DNA from: Stutzerimonas stutzeri
GTDB taxonomy: Bacteria; Pseudomonadota; Gammaproteobacteria; Pseudomonadales; Pseudomonadaceae
Reading direction: 5' to 3'
Length of the DNA stretch: 64,000 nucleotides
Assembly (NCBI RefSeq): GCF_024448895.1
Contig: NZ_JAMOIC010000020.1
Location: 21,154-85,153 of the forward strand
Shown here: positions 36,460 through 45,632 of the stretch, in pieces
Numbering within the stretch: the first letter of the stretch is position 1
Layout: each line of letters starts with the position of its first letter
Notes under the pieces: model-generated
The model's input: only the letters and a program-made list of their open reading frames with translations
Database searches by the model: none
What the model was told of the DNA's origin: nothing
Translations under genes and position numbers: made by a program

Positions 36460-36689
36460 CGGGGCTCCTTAGCTGTGCACCGCAACAAAAATGAGCTACG
36501 CACCGCCATCGAGGCCGGAGCGTAAGGGAATACGAAGTCGAACAGATGACGCGGGACGAGCCGCCCGCGAAAGCGGTAGACATTACCCTAATGCGTGGGT
36601 CGAGGGCGACGACGCCCGAGTCGAAGCGCCGGAGCTGGGTAGATTCTGTTCCTGTTTCGTGCGCCGGCAACCTGTGCCTGCTGCGCTGA

Positions 36690-37259
36690 TTATCCGGCGG
36701 TGCCCGCTTCCAGAGCTGACTTCACCGCCGGCCAGTCACGGTCGGTGATGCTGTAGAGAACGGTGTCGTCCAGACGTCCGTCGGCAAGTCGACGATGGTT
36801 GCGCAGCAGCCCCTCGCGCTGGGCGCCGAGCTTTTCGATGGCACGCTGCGAGCGCAGGTTGCTGGCGGCAGTTTTCAACTGCAGACGCACCAGCTGCCAC
36901 TCCTCGAAGGCATGCCGGAGCAGCAGAAACTTGATCGATGTATTCAGGCCACTGCCATGCTCTGCCTTGTCCAGCCAAGTCCAGCCCAGTTCGGCTGCCG
37001 GTAGCAAGGGGTTGAAGTCGGCGAAACGCGTGGTGCCGACGATGCGCTCCGCCATCCGCAGCGTGAACACCACCGCCCGACTTTCCCGTTGATCGGCAAG
37101 AGCAAGTCGATACCAGTCCGGGCGCAGCGGGCCGTTCAGATAGATCAGTTCGTCCCGATTGCGCTCGGCGATTTCAACCAGCGACGGGATATCTGATTCC
37201 GTCAGTGGGTCGAGGCGCAGGGCGCCCCTCTGCAACGTGACCGGGCGCGGCGTGAACAT
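36690..37259 (-). CDS. GNAT N-acetyltransferase, RimJ/RimL type
   Basis: This 189-aa cytoplasmic protein of the RimJ/RimL-like GNAT family has RLDPLTESDIPSLVEIAERN in the N-terminal strand-helix, AELGWTWLDKAEHGSGLNTSIK as the core strand, and an acetyl-CoA region around LRSQRAIEKLGAQREGLLRNH. Family members acetylate ribosomal or other protein N-termini or small amines. The substrate is unknown. It stands alone on the minus strand, with 230 bp lacking genes before azlC. Confidence 0.85.
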   Translation of the reverse strand: MFTPRPVTLQRGALRLDPLTESDIPSLVEIAERNRDELIYLNGPLRPDWYRLALADQRESRAVVFTLRMAERIVGTTRFADFNPLLPAAELGWTWLDKAEHGSGLNTSIKFLLLRHAFEEWQLVRLQLKTAASNLRSQRAIEKLGAQREGLLRNHRRLADGRLDDTVLYSITDRDWPAVKSALEAGTAG

Positions 37260-37760
37260 CAGATCTTCTCCAGCAAGTGGATGGGGCGCTGTTGTGATCG
37301 CAACACCGGCAGGAAGTGCCCGGCGATGCGTCGGCTGGATTGCTACCGGCTTTGGTCACACCGGCACCAGCGATCATTCGAGCGAGCCGCTTTCATGAAT
37401 GCATCAGCTGGCCTAGCGGGTCGTCTAGCGCAGTCCTTTTAGCGGCGACGGGCGCGACCACTCACCTCATGCGACCATGGTCGCAGCCGCGACACCTCGC
37501 CCCCTTTTACTGCGAAACTTTGCAGAATCTTCTATCAAGTAAGTGGCAGCTTCCGGTTATCCAATAACCTGCCGAGCTAGAGCAGCGCCCTCGCGCAACC
37601 CTAAGGTGACCGACCCGAACACGTCGGCAGCCGCTGACCCGCCTTTGCGGCGCGCTCGGCTCACCCTTGGGAATGCGCTGACACTGCCTTGCACGGTCCT
37701 TGTCCGTTCCGTCGGAATGGACGGCTGAGCCCGCTTTTATATGTGTGTCATGGAGTTCGC
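37260..37760. other. Upstream region of mxtR
   Basis: About 500 bp without a gene on either strand that has a ribosome-binding site and family resemblance. It contains a perfect 16-bp palindrome (37470-37485) and an imperfect 9-bp hairpin at about 37702-37722. It must hold promoters for the divergent GNAT gene and mxtR. Confidence 0.5.
37470..37485. promoter_or_regulatory. Perfect 16-bp palindrome upstream of mxtR
   Basis: TGCGACCATGGTCGCA is fully self-complementary and lies 276 bp before the mxtR start and 211 bp before the GNAT gene start. It could be an operator for a dimeric regulator. No second copy was noticed in the window. Confidence 0.3.
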
Positions 37761-40700
37761 ATGTCGTTGTCTGGTGGGCTGATTGCGCTGGTCGCCTTTA
37801 CCTACATGGCCTTGCTGTTTGCCATCGCTTTCTACGGCGATCGCAACCGCGGCCAGCTGTCTCCACGGGTGCGCGCCTGGGTCTACAGCCTGTCGCTGGC
37901 GGTCTATTGCACCAGCTGGACATTTTTCGGCGCCGTCGGCCAGGCGGCCGAACAACTCTGGGCATTCCTGCCGATCTACCTCGGGCCCATCCTGCTGATG
38001 CTGCTGGCGCCACAGGTCATCCAGAAGATGATCATGATCAGCAAGCAGGAAAACATCACCTCCATCGCCGACTTCATCGCCGCGCGCTATGGAAAGTCGC
38101 AGACCTTGGCCGTGGTCGTGACGCTGATCTGCCTGGTCGGCGTGCTGCCCTACATCGCACTGCAGCTCAAGGGCATCGTGCTCGGCGTGAACCTGCTGAT
38201 CGGCAAGCACAGCGAGGCGGTCGCCGGCGCAGGCACGCAGGACACCGCGCTGATCGTGTCCATGGCCCTGGCGCTGTTCACCGTACTGTTCGGCACGCGC
38301 AACCTGGACGTCACCGAACATCACCGCGGCATGGTGCTGGCCATCGCCTTCGAATCGTTGGTCAAGCTGTTCGCCTTTCTGGCGATCGGTGCGTTCGTCA
38401 CCTTTGGCCTGTTCAACGGTTTCGGCGATCTGTTCAACCAGGCGCACGACGCACCGGAGCTGTCGGCATTCTGGGAAGAAACGGTCAATTGGCCCGCAAT
38501 GATGGTGCAGACCACCGTGGCGCTGATGGCCATTGTCTGCCTGCCCCGGCAGTTCCATGTGACGGTGGTAGAGAACATCGAACCGCGCGACTTCCGCCTG
38601 GCCCGCTGGGTATTCCCGCTGTATCTGATCCTGGCTGCCGTGTTCGTCATCCCAATTGCGCTGGCCGGGCAATTGCTGCTGCCCAGCGGCGTCAGCCCGG
38701 ATTCCTTCGTGATCAGCCTGCCGCTGGCGGAATCGCACCCGGCGCTGGCCTTGCTGGCCTTCATCGGCGGCGCGTCGGCAGCGACGGGCATGGTGATCGT
38801 CGCCAGCGTCGCGCTTTCGACCATGGTCTCCAACGACATGCTGCTGCCCTGGCTGTTGCGTCGCAAGGAAGCCGAACAGCCATTCGAGGTGTTCCGCCAC
38901 TGGATGCTCTCGGTACGACGCATCACCATCGTCGCGATCCTGCTGCTGGCCTATGTCAGCTATCGGCTGCTGGGTTCAAGCGCCAGCCTTGCAACCATCG
39001 GCCAGATCGCGTTCGCCGCCCTGACGCAGCTCGCGCCCGCCATGGTCGGCGCGCTGTACTGGAAGCAGGCCAACCGCCGCGGTGTGTTTGCCGGCCTTGC
39101 CGCCGGTGCGCTGATCTGGGTGTACACGCTGATCCTGCCGCTGCTCGGCTGGCCGCTGGAAATGTTCCCCGGCCTGCTGTGGATGTACACCACTGATCTG
39201 CCTTTCAACACCAGCGCGCTGACCCTGGGCGTCACCCTGTCGCTGGTGGGCAACGCGACGCTGTTCTTCTGGGTGTCGATCCTGTCGCAGACCCGGGTCG
39301 CCGAGCATTGGCAGGCCAGCCGTTTCATCGGCCAGGAAATACACGCGTCTGCCAGCAGCCGTCGGTTGCTGGCCGTGCAGGTCGAGGATCTGCTCCTGCT
39401 GGCCTCACGCTTCGTTGGTGCCGAACGCGCGGAGCTTAGCTTCCAGCGCTTCGCCCGACGTCACGGCCATGACTACTCGCCCAAGCAGCAAGCGGACGGT
39501 CAGTGGATCGCCCATACCGAGCGCTTGCTCGCCGGCGTTCTGGGCGCTTCGTCGACCCGGGCAGTGGTCAAGGCCGCGCTGGAAGGTCGCGACATGCAGG
39601 TCGACGATGTGGTGCGTATCGTCGGCGAAGCCTCCGAGGTACTGCAGTTCAACCGGGCCCTGCTGCAGGGCGCCATCGAGAACATCACCCAGGGCATCAG
39701 CGTGGTGGACCAGTCGTTGCGGCTGGTGGCCTGGAACCACCGCTACCTGGAAATGTTCGAGTACCCCGAGGGCCTGGTCTACATCGGCCGCCCCATCGCC
39801 GACATCATCCGCTACAACGCCGAGCGCGGGCTTTGCGGCCCCGGCGACCCCGATACCCATGTGGCCAAACGGCTGTACTGGATGCGCCAGGGCCGCGCGC
39901 ATACGTCCGAGCGGACATTCCCCAATGGCCGGGTCGTCGAGCTGATCGGCAATCCTATGCCGGGTGGCGGCTTCGTCATGAGTTTCAGTGATATCACCGC
40001 GTACCGCGACGCTGAACGTGCGCTGAAAGATGCCAACGAAGGGCTCGAACAGCGCGTCAGTGAGCGCACCCAGGAATTGTCCGAGCTGAACCAGGCGCTG
40101 ACGGCAGCCAAGGGCACGGCCGAAGCGGCGAGTCAGTCGAAGACGCGCTTCCTGGCCGCTGTCAGCCACGACCTGATGCAGCCGCTGAACGCCGCACGGC
40201 TGTTCTCTGCGGCGCTGTCGCATCAGCACGACGCCTTACCGACCGAGGCGCGGGACCTGGTCCGCCATCTGGACAGCTCACTGCGTTCGGCCGAAGACCT
40301 GATCTCCGACCTGCTGGATATTTCACGCCTGGAAAACGGGCGTATCACTCCGGACCGCAATCCCTTCCCGCTGGCGACGCTGTTCGACACCCTGACCACC
40401 GAGTTCACCGTGCTCGCCGCGGAACAAGGGGTAGACTTCCGCGTACATGGCAGCCGACTGCGGGTCGACAGCGACATCCGACTGCTGCGCCGGGTGCTGC
40501 AGAACTTCCTCACCAATGCATTCCGCTACGCCAAGGGTCGCGTGGTATTGGGCGTGCGGCGCCAGGGCTCGTCCCTGCGTCTGGAAGTCTGGGACCGCGG
40601 CCCAGGCATCGCGGAGGACAAGCTGCGCGTGATCTTCGAGGAATTCAAACGCCTGGACAGCCATCAGACCCGCGCAGAGAAAGGTCTGGGACTCGGACTG

Positions 40701-41225
40701 GCCATTGCGGACGGTTTCTGCCAGGTGCTCAACCATCCGCTCTCGGTACGTTCCTGGCCGGGCAAGGGCAGTGTCTTCAGCGTCACTGTCCCGGTCGCCA
40801 GCCAGGTGGTGCGGCAGATCGCCGCCAGAGGCGAAGCACAGCAGACCGCACTGACCGGTACTCAGGTGCTGTGCATCGATAACGAAGACAGCATTCTGGT
40901 GGGCATGAACAGCCTGCTTTCGCGCTGGGGTTGCCAGGTCTGGACAGCCAGCAACCGGGCCGAATGCGAGGTACTGCTGCGCGAAGACGTGCGGCCGCAG
41001 CTGGTACTGGTCGATTACCACCTTGACCACGGCGAAACCGGTTCCGAGCTGATGGCCTGGCTGCGCACCCGTCTCGGCGAACCGGTGCCGGGCGTGGTGA
41101 TCAGTGCGGACGGCCGACCGGAGCTGATCGCAGCGATCCATGCAGCGGGTCTGGATTTCCTCGCCAAACCAGTCAAACCGGCTGCCCTGCGCGCCCTGAT
41201 GAGCCGCCACCTGCCGCTGCATTGA
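37761..41225 (+). CDS. mxtR: SLC5-linked hybrid sensor histidine kinase MxtR/CrbS
   Basis: This 1154-aa membrane kinase has residues 1 to about 510 as an SLC5/PutP-like sodium:solute symporter domain with 12-13 helices (YTSWTFFGAVG-like CTSWTFFGAVG near the start). A STAC-like linker follows (about 530-640), then PAS (about 640-760), HisKA with H-box AAVSHDLMQPLNAARL (His803), HATPase with NFLTNAFRYA and GLGLGLAI, and a C-terminal receiver with Asp1085 in LVLVDYHLD. This order is that of CrbS/MxtR kinases, which with CrbR/ErdR control acetate use in pseudomonads and vibrios. CbrA lacks the receiver, so it is the less likely name. GGAG precedes the ATG at 37761. Confidence 0.85.
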   Translation: MSLSGGLIALVAFTYMALLFAIAFYGDRNRGQLSPRVRAWVYSLSLAVYCTSWTFFGAVGQAAEQLWAFLPIYLGPILLMLLAPQVIQKMIMISKQENITSIADFIAARYGKSQTLAVVVTLICLVGVLPYIALQLKGIVLGVNLLIGKHSEAVAGAGTQDTALIVSMALALFTVLFGTRNLDVTEHHRGMVLAIAFESLVKLFAFLAIGAFVTFGLFNGFGDLFNQAHDAPELSAFWEETVNWPAMMVQTTVALMAIVCLPRQFHVTVVENIEPRDFRLARWVFPLYLILAAVFVIPIALAGQLLLPSGVSPDSFVISLPLAESHPALALLAFIGGASAATGMVIVASVALSTMVSNDMLLPWLLRRKEAEQPFEVFRHWMLSVRRITIVAILLLAYVSYRLLGSSASLATIGQIAFAALTQLAPAMVGALYWKQANRRGVFAGLAAGALIWVYTLILPLLGWPLEMFPGLLWMYTTDLPFNTSALTLGVTLSLVGNATLFFWVSILSQTRVAEHWQASRFIGQEIHASASSRRLLAVQVEDLLLLASRFVGAERAELSFQRFARRHGHDYSPKQQADGQWIAHTERLLAGVLGASSTRAVVKAALEGRDMQVDDVVRIVGEASEVLQFNRALLQGAIENITQGISVVDQSLRLVAWNHRYLEMFEYPEGLVYIGRPIADIIRYNAERGLCGPGDPDTHVAKRLYWMRQGRAHTSERTFPNGRVVELIGNPMPGGGFVMSFSDITAYRDAERALKDANEGLEQRVSERTQELSELNQALTAAKGTAEAASQSKTRFLAAVSHDLMQPLNAARLFSAALSHQHDALPTEARDLVRHLDSSLRSAEDLISDLLDISRLENGRITPDRNPFPLATLFDTLTTEFTVLAAEQGVDFRVHGSRLRVDSDIRLLRRVLQNFLTNAFRYAKGRVVLGVRRQGSSLRLEVWDRGPGIAEDKLRVIFEEFKRLDSHQTRAEKGLGLGLAIADGFCQVLNHPLSVRSWPGKGSVFSVTVPVASQVVRQIAARGEAQQTALTGTQVLCIDNEDSILVGMNSLLSRWGCQVWTASNRAECEVLLREDVRPQLVLVDYHLDHGETGSELMAWLRTRLGEPVPGVVISADGRPELIAAIHAAGLDFLAKPVKPAALRALMSRHLPLH

Positions 41226-41231
41226 GGCCCA

Positions 41232-41258
41232 GCTGCGTCAGCGCAATGCTGACGCAGC
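41232..41258 (+). terminator. Hairpin after mxtR
   Basis: An 11-bp perfect stem (GCTGCGTCAGC with GCTGACGCAGC) and a 5-nt loop begin 7 bp after the mxtR stop. No T-run follows. The right arm is also part of the direct repeat that recurs at 42747. Confidence 0.5.
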
Positions 41259-41330
41259 GAGACATCCAGACTTGAGCAATCCCCCGCGACTCGCGCCCTG
41301 AAGACTGCCCTTGAACCTTGTTGAATCTGG
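41235..41330. repeat. Direct repeat copy A, upstream of the second curlin gene
   Basis: This stretch aligns with 42747-42846 over about 96 bp with small gaps and clear identity in blocks: GCAGCGAGAC, AGACTT(G/A)AGCAATCC, CCCTGAAGA and TTGTTGAA(T/C)CTGG. The right end corresponds to the first codons of the DUF4010 gene. It is not an intact gene copy. Confidence 0.65.
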
Positions 41331-41520
41331 TTCTAGTTGCTTAGGCGCCTCCGCATGCGAAAAAACCGAGCACCCATCAATTTTCAACCGTTCGGTTCAT
41401 GGTGGCATTTCGCAACAAGGGCTATTTTCCCAACGCGTCACCTAGATCCAAATTCCCCAATCCGCATGGGTTGGTCGTGGGAGCAGGATGGTCACCACCC
41501 TTTTCATATGGAGCTACACC

Positions 41521-42453
41521 ATGTTTAACAAGAAAACGCTACTTGCCCTGGTTATCGCTGCCGCTTCAGCAAATGCCATGGCTGCTGGAAGCACGGCAAC
41601 AGTCGATCAGGATGGAACGCAGCAAGAAGCGACCGTAAACCAGGCTGGCACTTCTCAGGCAGCAGAAGTCGTTCAAGGTGGTGATTCAAACAAAGCCTTG
41701 GTCGATCAGACCAATGCCGGCAACACGACTTCGATCTATCAGGACGGCGTTGCCAACGATGCGACGACCAATCAGCGCGGCGTCAACTCAAATTCGGCCA
41801 TCTACCAAACCGGCAACGGAAACCTGGTTGATGTGGTACTGCAAGCCTCTCGCAACAACAATTCGGTCATCACCCAGGAAGGCGATCTGAACGAAGCCCG
41901 CGTGGTTCAAGGCGGCGGCGGTGACCACTTTGCAGACGTCCTGCAGACTGGCACTTCTAACGATACGTCGCTGGCTCAAGGCGGCAACTTCCATACGGCC
42001 TACGTTGACCAGAACGGCACTGACAACTACATGCGCGCTGGCCAGTACGGCAATAACAACTCACTTGACGTCATCCAGTCCGGCGACCTGAACTCCGCTC
42101 TCATCAGCCAGACGCCAGACGCTAGTGATTCCGATGCGTTCGTTGAGCAAAATGGCTTCAGCAACAAAGCCGATGTCAGCCAGGCTGGCGATTTGGGCAA
42201 GGCTGAATTCGTTCAGTACGGCGTCGGAAACGATTCCGAGCTGGATCAGGCAGGCGTCGACAACTCCGCCATAGCGATTCAGGACGGCGACTACAACCAG
42301 CTGAATGTGACCCAAACCGGCTCGCAGAACGAAGCCATGATTGATCAGGCCGGCTCTCTGAACCTTGCCAACGTCACTCAGTCAGCCATTGGCGACCTTG
42401 CCTCGATCACCCAGACCGGCAATGGCAACGTAGCAAACCTCACTCAGCAGTAA
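41521..42453 (+). CDS. Curlin-repeat (CsgA/CsgB-like) protein, second copy type
   Basis: This 310-aa secreted protein starts at the ATG at 41521 after GGAG. A signal peptide (LLALVIAAASANAMA) is followed by about 13 curlin-type repeats of 20-23 residues (QAGTSQAAEVVQ, QTGNGNLVDVV, QYGNNNSLDVIQ). The end is QTGNGNVANLTQQ, the same type of ending as the protein at 16982-18262. The chain is acidic and Asn/Gln/Gly-rich. The predicted fold is an amyloid beta-solenoid outside the cell. No csg biogenesis gene is adjacent. It lies between mxtR and a DUF4010 gene and is bracketed by an imperfect direct repeat. Confidence 0.88.
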   Translation: MFNKKTLLALVIAAASANAMAAGSTATVDQDGTQQEATVNQAGTSQAAEVVQGGDSNKALVDQTNAGNTTSIYQDGVANDATTNQRGVNSNSAIYQTGNGNLVDVVLQASRNNNSVITQEGDLNEARVVQGGGGDHFADVLQTGTSNDTSLAQGGNFHTAYVDQNGTDNYMRAGQYGNNNSLDVIQSGDLNSALISQTPDASDSDAFVEQNGFSNKADVSQAGDLGKAEFVQYGVGNDSELDQAGVDNSAIAIQDGDYNQLNVTQTGSQNEAMIDQAGSLNLANVTQSAIGDLASITQTGNGNVANLTQQ

Positions 42454-42471
42454 GGCGCGACACGCAATATG

Positions 42472-42497
42472 AGCCCGGCCTTGGCCGGGCTTTTTTT
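42472..42497 (+). terminator. Strong terminator after the second curlin gene
   Basis: A 9-bp perfect stem (AGCCCGGCC with GGCCGGGCT), a 2-nt loop as drawn, and seven T residues lie 19 bp after the stop. Confidence 0.9.
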
Positions 42498-42818
42498 ACA
42501 GGCCGAATTAGCCACATGTTATGCGGCGCGCTTGCGTACAGGTGTCTTGCAGGCTGAAACCAGATTAAGGAGACATCGGCCGATACGAATACTCTTCAGG
42601 CCCGCGCTCCGTGGCACCACCCAACGCGCTGGGCACCTAATTCGCTGATTGGAGCGATCCATGCGGCAGGACTGGATCCCGGCGCCAATCCGGTCGAACC
42701 GGTCGTGCTGTTATGCCGTCACCGGCCGCTGCAGTTAGACCGAAGAGCGTCACCGCATGTGCTGGCGCAGCGAGACGGCTAGACTTAAGCAATCCTCGAT
42801 CGCAGGCGTACCCTGAAG
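42498..42818. other. Region between the second curlin gene and the DUF4010 gene
   Basis: About 320 bp with no gene. Its last 70 bp belong to copy B of the direct repeat, which runs on into the DUF4010 gene. The first 250 bp show no recognisable feature. Confidence 0.5.
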
Positions 42819-42846
42819 ATGACCCTCGAGCTGTTGTTGAACCTGG
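42747..42846. repeat. Direct repeat copy B, spanning the DUF4010 gene start
   Basis: This copy matches 41235-41330 and contains the real start codon of the DUF4010 gene (42819). In copy A the equivalent ATG has become ACTG. The two copies enclose the curlin gene. Confidence 0.65.
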
Positions 42847-44063
42847 CCACCGCTCTGGGCGTCGGTCTGCTGATCGGTACGGAGCGCAGCTGGAGCGGCG
42901 GTGACCAGAACGGCGAGGAAATGGCCGGAATACGCACCTTTGGCCTTGCCGGTCTGTTCGGCGGGTTGGCGGCCCTGAGCGCCGGCCATTTCGGTGCTGC
43001 CGCCTGGATTTCGATGTTCGTGGTGCTCGCCTTGCTGACGATCGCCGGCTATGTGGTCGAGTCGCGTACCAATGCCGACCGCGGCATGACCACTGAAGTC
43101 GCGCTGTTGTTAACCTTCCTGCTGGGCAGCCTGGCAGTCGCTGAAAGCCGGATATTGGCCGCTTCGGTCGCAGTGGTAGTGGCTTTGCTGTTGAGTTTGA
43201 AATCGCGCCTGCATGGTGCCCTGCGCAAACTCAACGAAGTCGAGCTGAGCGGCGCGCTGAAGCTGCTGTTCATTTCGGTGGTGCTACTGCCGGCGCTGCC
43301 CAATCAGGGTTATGGCCCTTGGGAAGCCTTCAACCCATACACCACCTGGTGGATGGTGGTGCTTATCGCTGGCATCGGCTTCGCTGCCTATGTGGCCATC
43401 CGACTCTTGGGGACTCGTCACGGTCTGATGGTGACCGCTTTGCTGGGCGGCATCGTTTCATCCACGGCGATGACCATCACGCTTGCCCGACTCGACTCAC
43501 CAAAGCTACGGCATGCACTGGCGGCCGGCCTGCTGGCTACATCGGCGCTGATGTTTCCTCGGGTATTGCTGGAGGTCGGCCTGATCAACCGGGCGCTGCT
43601 GCCCTCGCTGCTGGCACCAATGCTGACGGCCGGGCTGATCTACGCCGCAGGCGCGCTGTTCTATTACCTGGGCGCCGGCAAGCAGCCGGAAAATGCCACC
43701 GAACCACCTTTGAAGAATCCATTCGAGCTCGGCCCCGCACTACGGTTTGCCGGGCTGCTGGTGATCATTCTGTTTCTCGTTGAGGGTGCCCAGCGGTGGC
43801 TGGGCGATGCGGGGGTCTATCTGGTCTCGTTACTTTCCGGCCTGACCGACGTCGATGCGATCACCCTGTCGTTGTCCAACAGCGCCAAGACGGATCTGAG
43901 CGAAGAAGTCGCAGTGCGTGGCATTTTCCTCGCGGCGCTGAGCAACAGCTTGGTCAAAGCCGGACTGATCCTGTTCATTGGCGGGCGTGCGATCGCGATG
44001 CTGACGCTGCCGTTCGTGCTTGGCGGCCTGCTGGCCGGGCTTGCGGTGCTGTGGCTGGTCTGA
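42819..44063 (+). CDS. MgtC/SapB-type DUF4010 membrane protein
   Basis: This 414-aa inner-membrane protein has about 12 hydrophobic segments. The N-terminal part ALGVGLLIGTERSW, AGIRTFGLAGLFGGLAAL is the MgtC/SapB-like signature, where an Arg and Glu pair is conserved. The C-terminal DUF4010 part includes DVDAITLSLSN and a final GGLLAGLAVLWLV. No function is established for this family beyond a general membrane role. The start codon is ATG at 42819, and the nearest ribosome-binding-like sequence is a weak CTGAAG. It ends 15 bp before the convergent rmuC. Confidence 0.82.
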   Translation: MTLELLLNLATALGVGLLIGTERSWSGGDQNGEEMAGIRTFGLAGLFGGLAALSAGHFGAAAWISMFVVLALLTIAGYVVESRTNADRGMTTEVALLLTFLLGSLAVAESRILAASVAVVVALLLSLKSRLHGALRKLNEVELSGALKLLFISVVLLPALPNQGYGPWEAFNPYTTWWMVVLIAGIGFAAYVAIRLLGTRHGLMVTALLGGIVSSTAMTITLARLDSPKLRHALAAGLLATSALMFPRVLLEVGLINRALLPSLLAPMLTAGLIYAAGALFYYLGAGKQPENATEPPLKNPFELGPALRFAGLLVIILFLVEGAQRWLGDAGVYLVSLLSGLTDVDAITLSLSNSAKTDLSEEVAVRGIFLAALSNSLVKAGLILFIGGRAIAMLTLPFVLGGLLAGLAVLWLV

Positions 44064-44078
44064 AGTCGATGACAGACG

Positions 44079-45554
44079 CTAGTCTTCGGACTCTTCCAAG
44101 GGCGTCTCGGCTCCAGCGCGCTCCAGCCAGTCGGCCGGCAGCCGCTTGCTCGCCCGCGCGCCTAGCAGTTTGAGCTGTTCAGCGCGCCCTACCAGATTAC
44201 CGCGCCCATCGGTCAGCTTGTTACGCGCCCCCAGGTAAGCCTTGTCCAGCTGCTGCAGCCGCGTCCCGATCTCGTCGAGATCCTGAATGAAGGCCGCGAA
44301 CTTGTCATACAGCGCCCCCGCCCGCTCGGCGATTTCCCGGGCGTTCTGGCTTTGCCGCTCCTGGCGCCAGAGGCTGTCGATCACCCGCAGTGTGGCGAGC
44401 AGCGTGGTCGGGCTGACGATCACGATGTGCTTGCTGTAGGCCTCCTGAAACAGCTCGGGATCGCCCTGCAACGCGGCTGCGAAAGCGGCCTCGATGGGTA
44501 CGAAGAGCAGCACGAAATCCAGGCTCTGGAGCCCTTCGAGACGCTGATAATCCTTGAGTGACAAGCCTTTCAGGTGATTGCGCAGCGACAGCACGTGCTG
44601 CTTGAGCGCCAGCGCGCGGCTGGCATCGTCTTCGGCGCTGATCATCGCCTGGTAGGCCGTGAGGCTGACCTTGGCATCCACCACCACCTGCTTGTCGCCA
44701 GGCAGCTGGATCAAGACGTCCGGCTGGAAGCGTTCGCCGTCCGAGCTCTTGAGACTGACCTGGGTGTGATATTCGCGTCCCTTCTCCAGGCCGGCATGTT
44801 CAAGCACGCGTTCGAGGATCAGCTCGCCCCAGTTGCCCTGAGTCTTCTGCCCTTGCAGGGCCCGTGTCAGATTGGTTGCCTCGTCACCCAGACGCTGATT
44901 GAGCTGCTGCAGTCGCTCGAGCTCTTTTGCCAGTGAAAAGCGCTCGCGCGCCTCGTTCTGGTAGCTCTCCTCGACCCGCTTCTCGAATGACTGGATGCGT
45001 TCCTTCAACGGGTCGAGCAGCTGGCCAAGCCGCTCATGGCTGGTCTCGGCAAAACGCTGCTCGCGCTCCTCGAAGATCTTGCCTGCCAGCTCAGCGAACT
45101 GCGCGCGCAGTTCATCACGCGCACCCTGAAGGTCCTCGAGGCGCTGTTCATGGGTTTTCTGCTGTTCATTCAGCTCTGCCTTGACGGCCGCATGGGCAGC
45201 GCTCAGTGCGCGAAGCTCGGCCTGCTGTGCATCGCGTTCGGCTTGCAGGTCATCAAAGGCTTCGCGGGCTTCAAGGCGCTGGGCCTGCAACCATTCGGAC
45301 TCACGCCGCAGGACGGCAGCTTCGGATTGCAGTGCCGCGCGGGACTCGTTGAGATCCGCCTGATCCTGGCGGCTGGTTTCGAGCTGTGCACTCAAGCCTT
45401 CCTGCGCCATCACTGCCTGGCTGAGCCGCTCATCGAGGAGCGACAAATCAGCCTGCTGCTGGGACAGGCGCCGCTGTAGCAGCACCGCTACACCAGCCAG
45501 TACCAGGCAGAGCGCGCCAAGAGCGGCAGATAGATAGAGGGGATCGAGAGGCAT
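44079..45554 (-). CDS. rmuC: DNA recombination protein RmuC
   Basis: This 491-aa protein has an N-terminal membrane anchor (LYLSAALGALCLVLAGVAVLL), a coiled coil of about 170 residues rich in Gln, Ala, Glu and Arg, and then the RmuC nuclease-like domain (about 220-430). That domain has GNWGELILERVLEHAGLEKGREY, FQPDVLIQLPGDKQVVVDAKVSL and FVPIEAAFAAAL, which hold the PD-(D/E)XK-like residues. RmuC limits inversions between short inverted repeats. Length and layout are normal. Confidence 0.95.
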   Translation of the reverse strand: MPLDPLYLSAALGALCLVLAGVAVLLQRRLSQQQADLSLLDERLSQAVMAQEGLSAQLETSRQDQADLNESRAALQSEAAVLRRESEWLQAQRLEAREAFDDLQAERDAQQAELRALSAAHAAVKAELNEQQKTHEQRLEDLQGARDELRAQFAELAGKIFEEREQRFAETSHERLGQLLDPLKERIQSFEKRVEESYQNEARERFSLAKELERLQQLNQRLGDEATNLTRALQGQKTQGNWGELILERVLEHAGLEKGREYHTQVSLKSSDGERFQPDVLIQLPGDKQVVVDAKVSLTAYQAMISAEDDASRALALKQHVLSLRNHLKGLSLKDYQRLEGLQSLDFVLLFVPIEAAFAAALQGDPELFQEAYSKHIVIVSPTTLLATLRVIDSLWRQERQSQNAREIAERAGALYDKFAAFIQDLDEIGTRLQQLDKAYLGARNKLTDGRGNLVGRAEQLKLLGARASKRLPADWLERAGAETPLEESED

Positions 45555-45632
45555 GAACGGCTCCGGCTGAATTGCCGGGCAGTATAGCCAGCATGGCCCG
45601 GCAGGTCAGGCCAGCCGGTCTACGCTGCAGCT

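Noticed and set aside
37761-41225. CbrA as the name of the SLC5-kinase hybrid
   Set aside because: CbrA lacks the C-terminal receiver domain seen here, and no cbrB follows.
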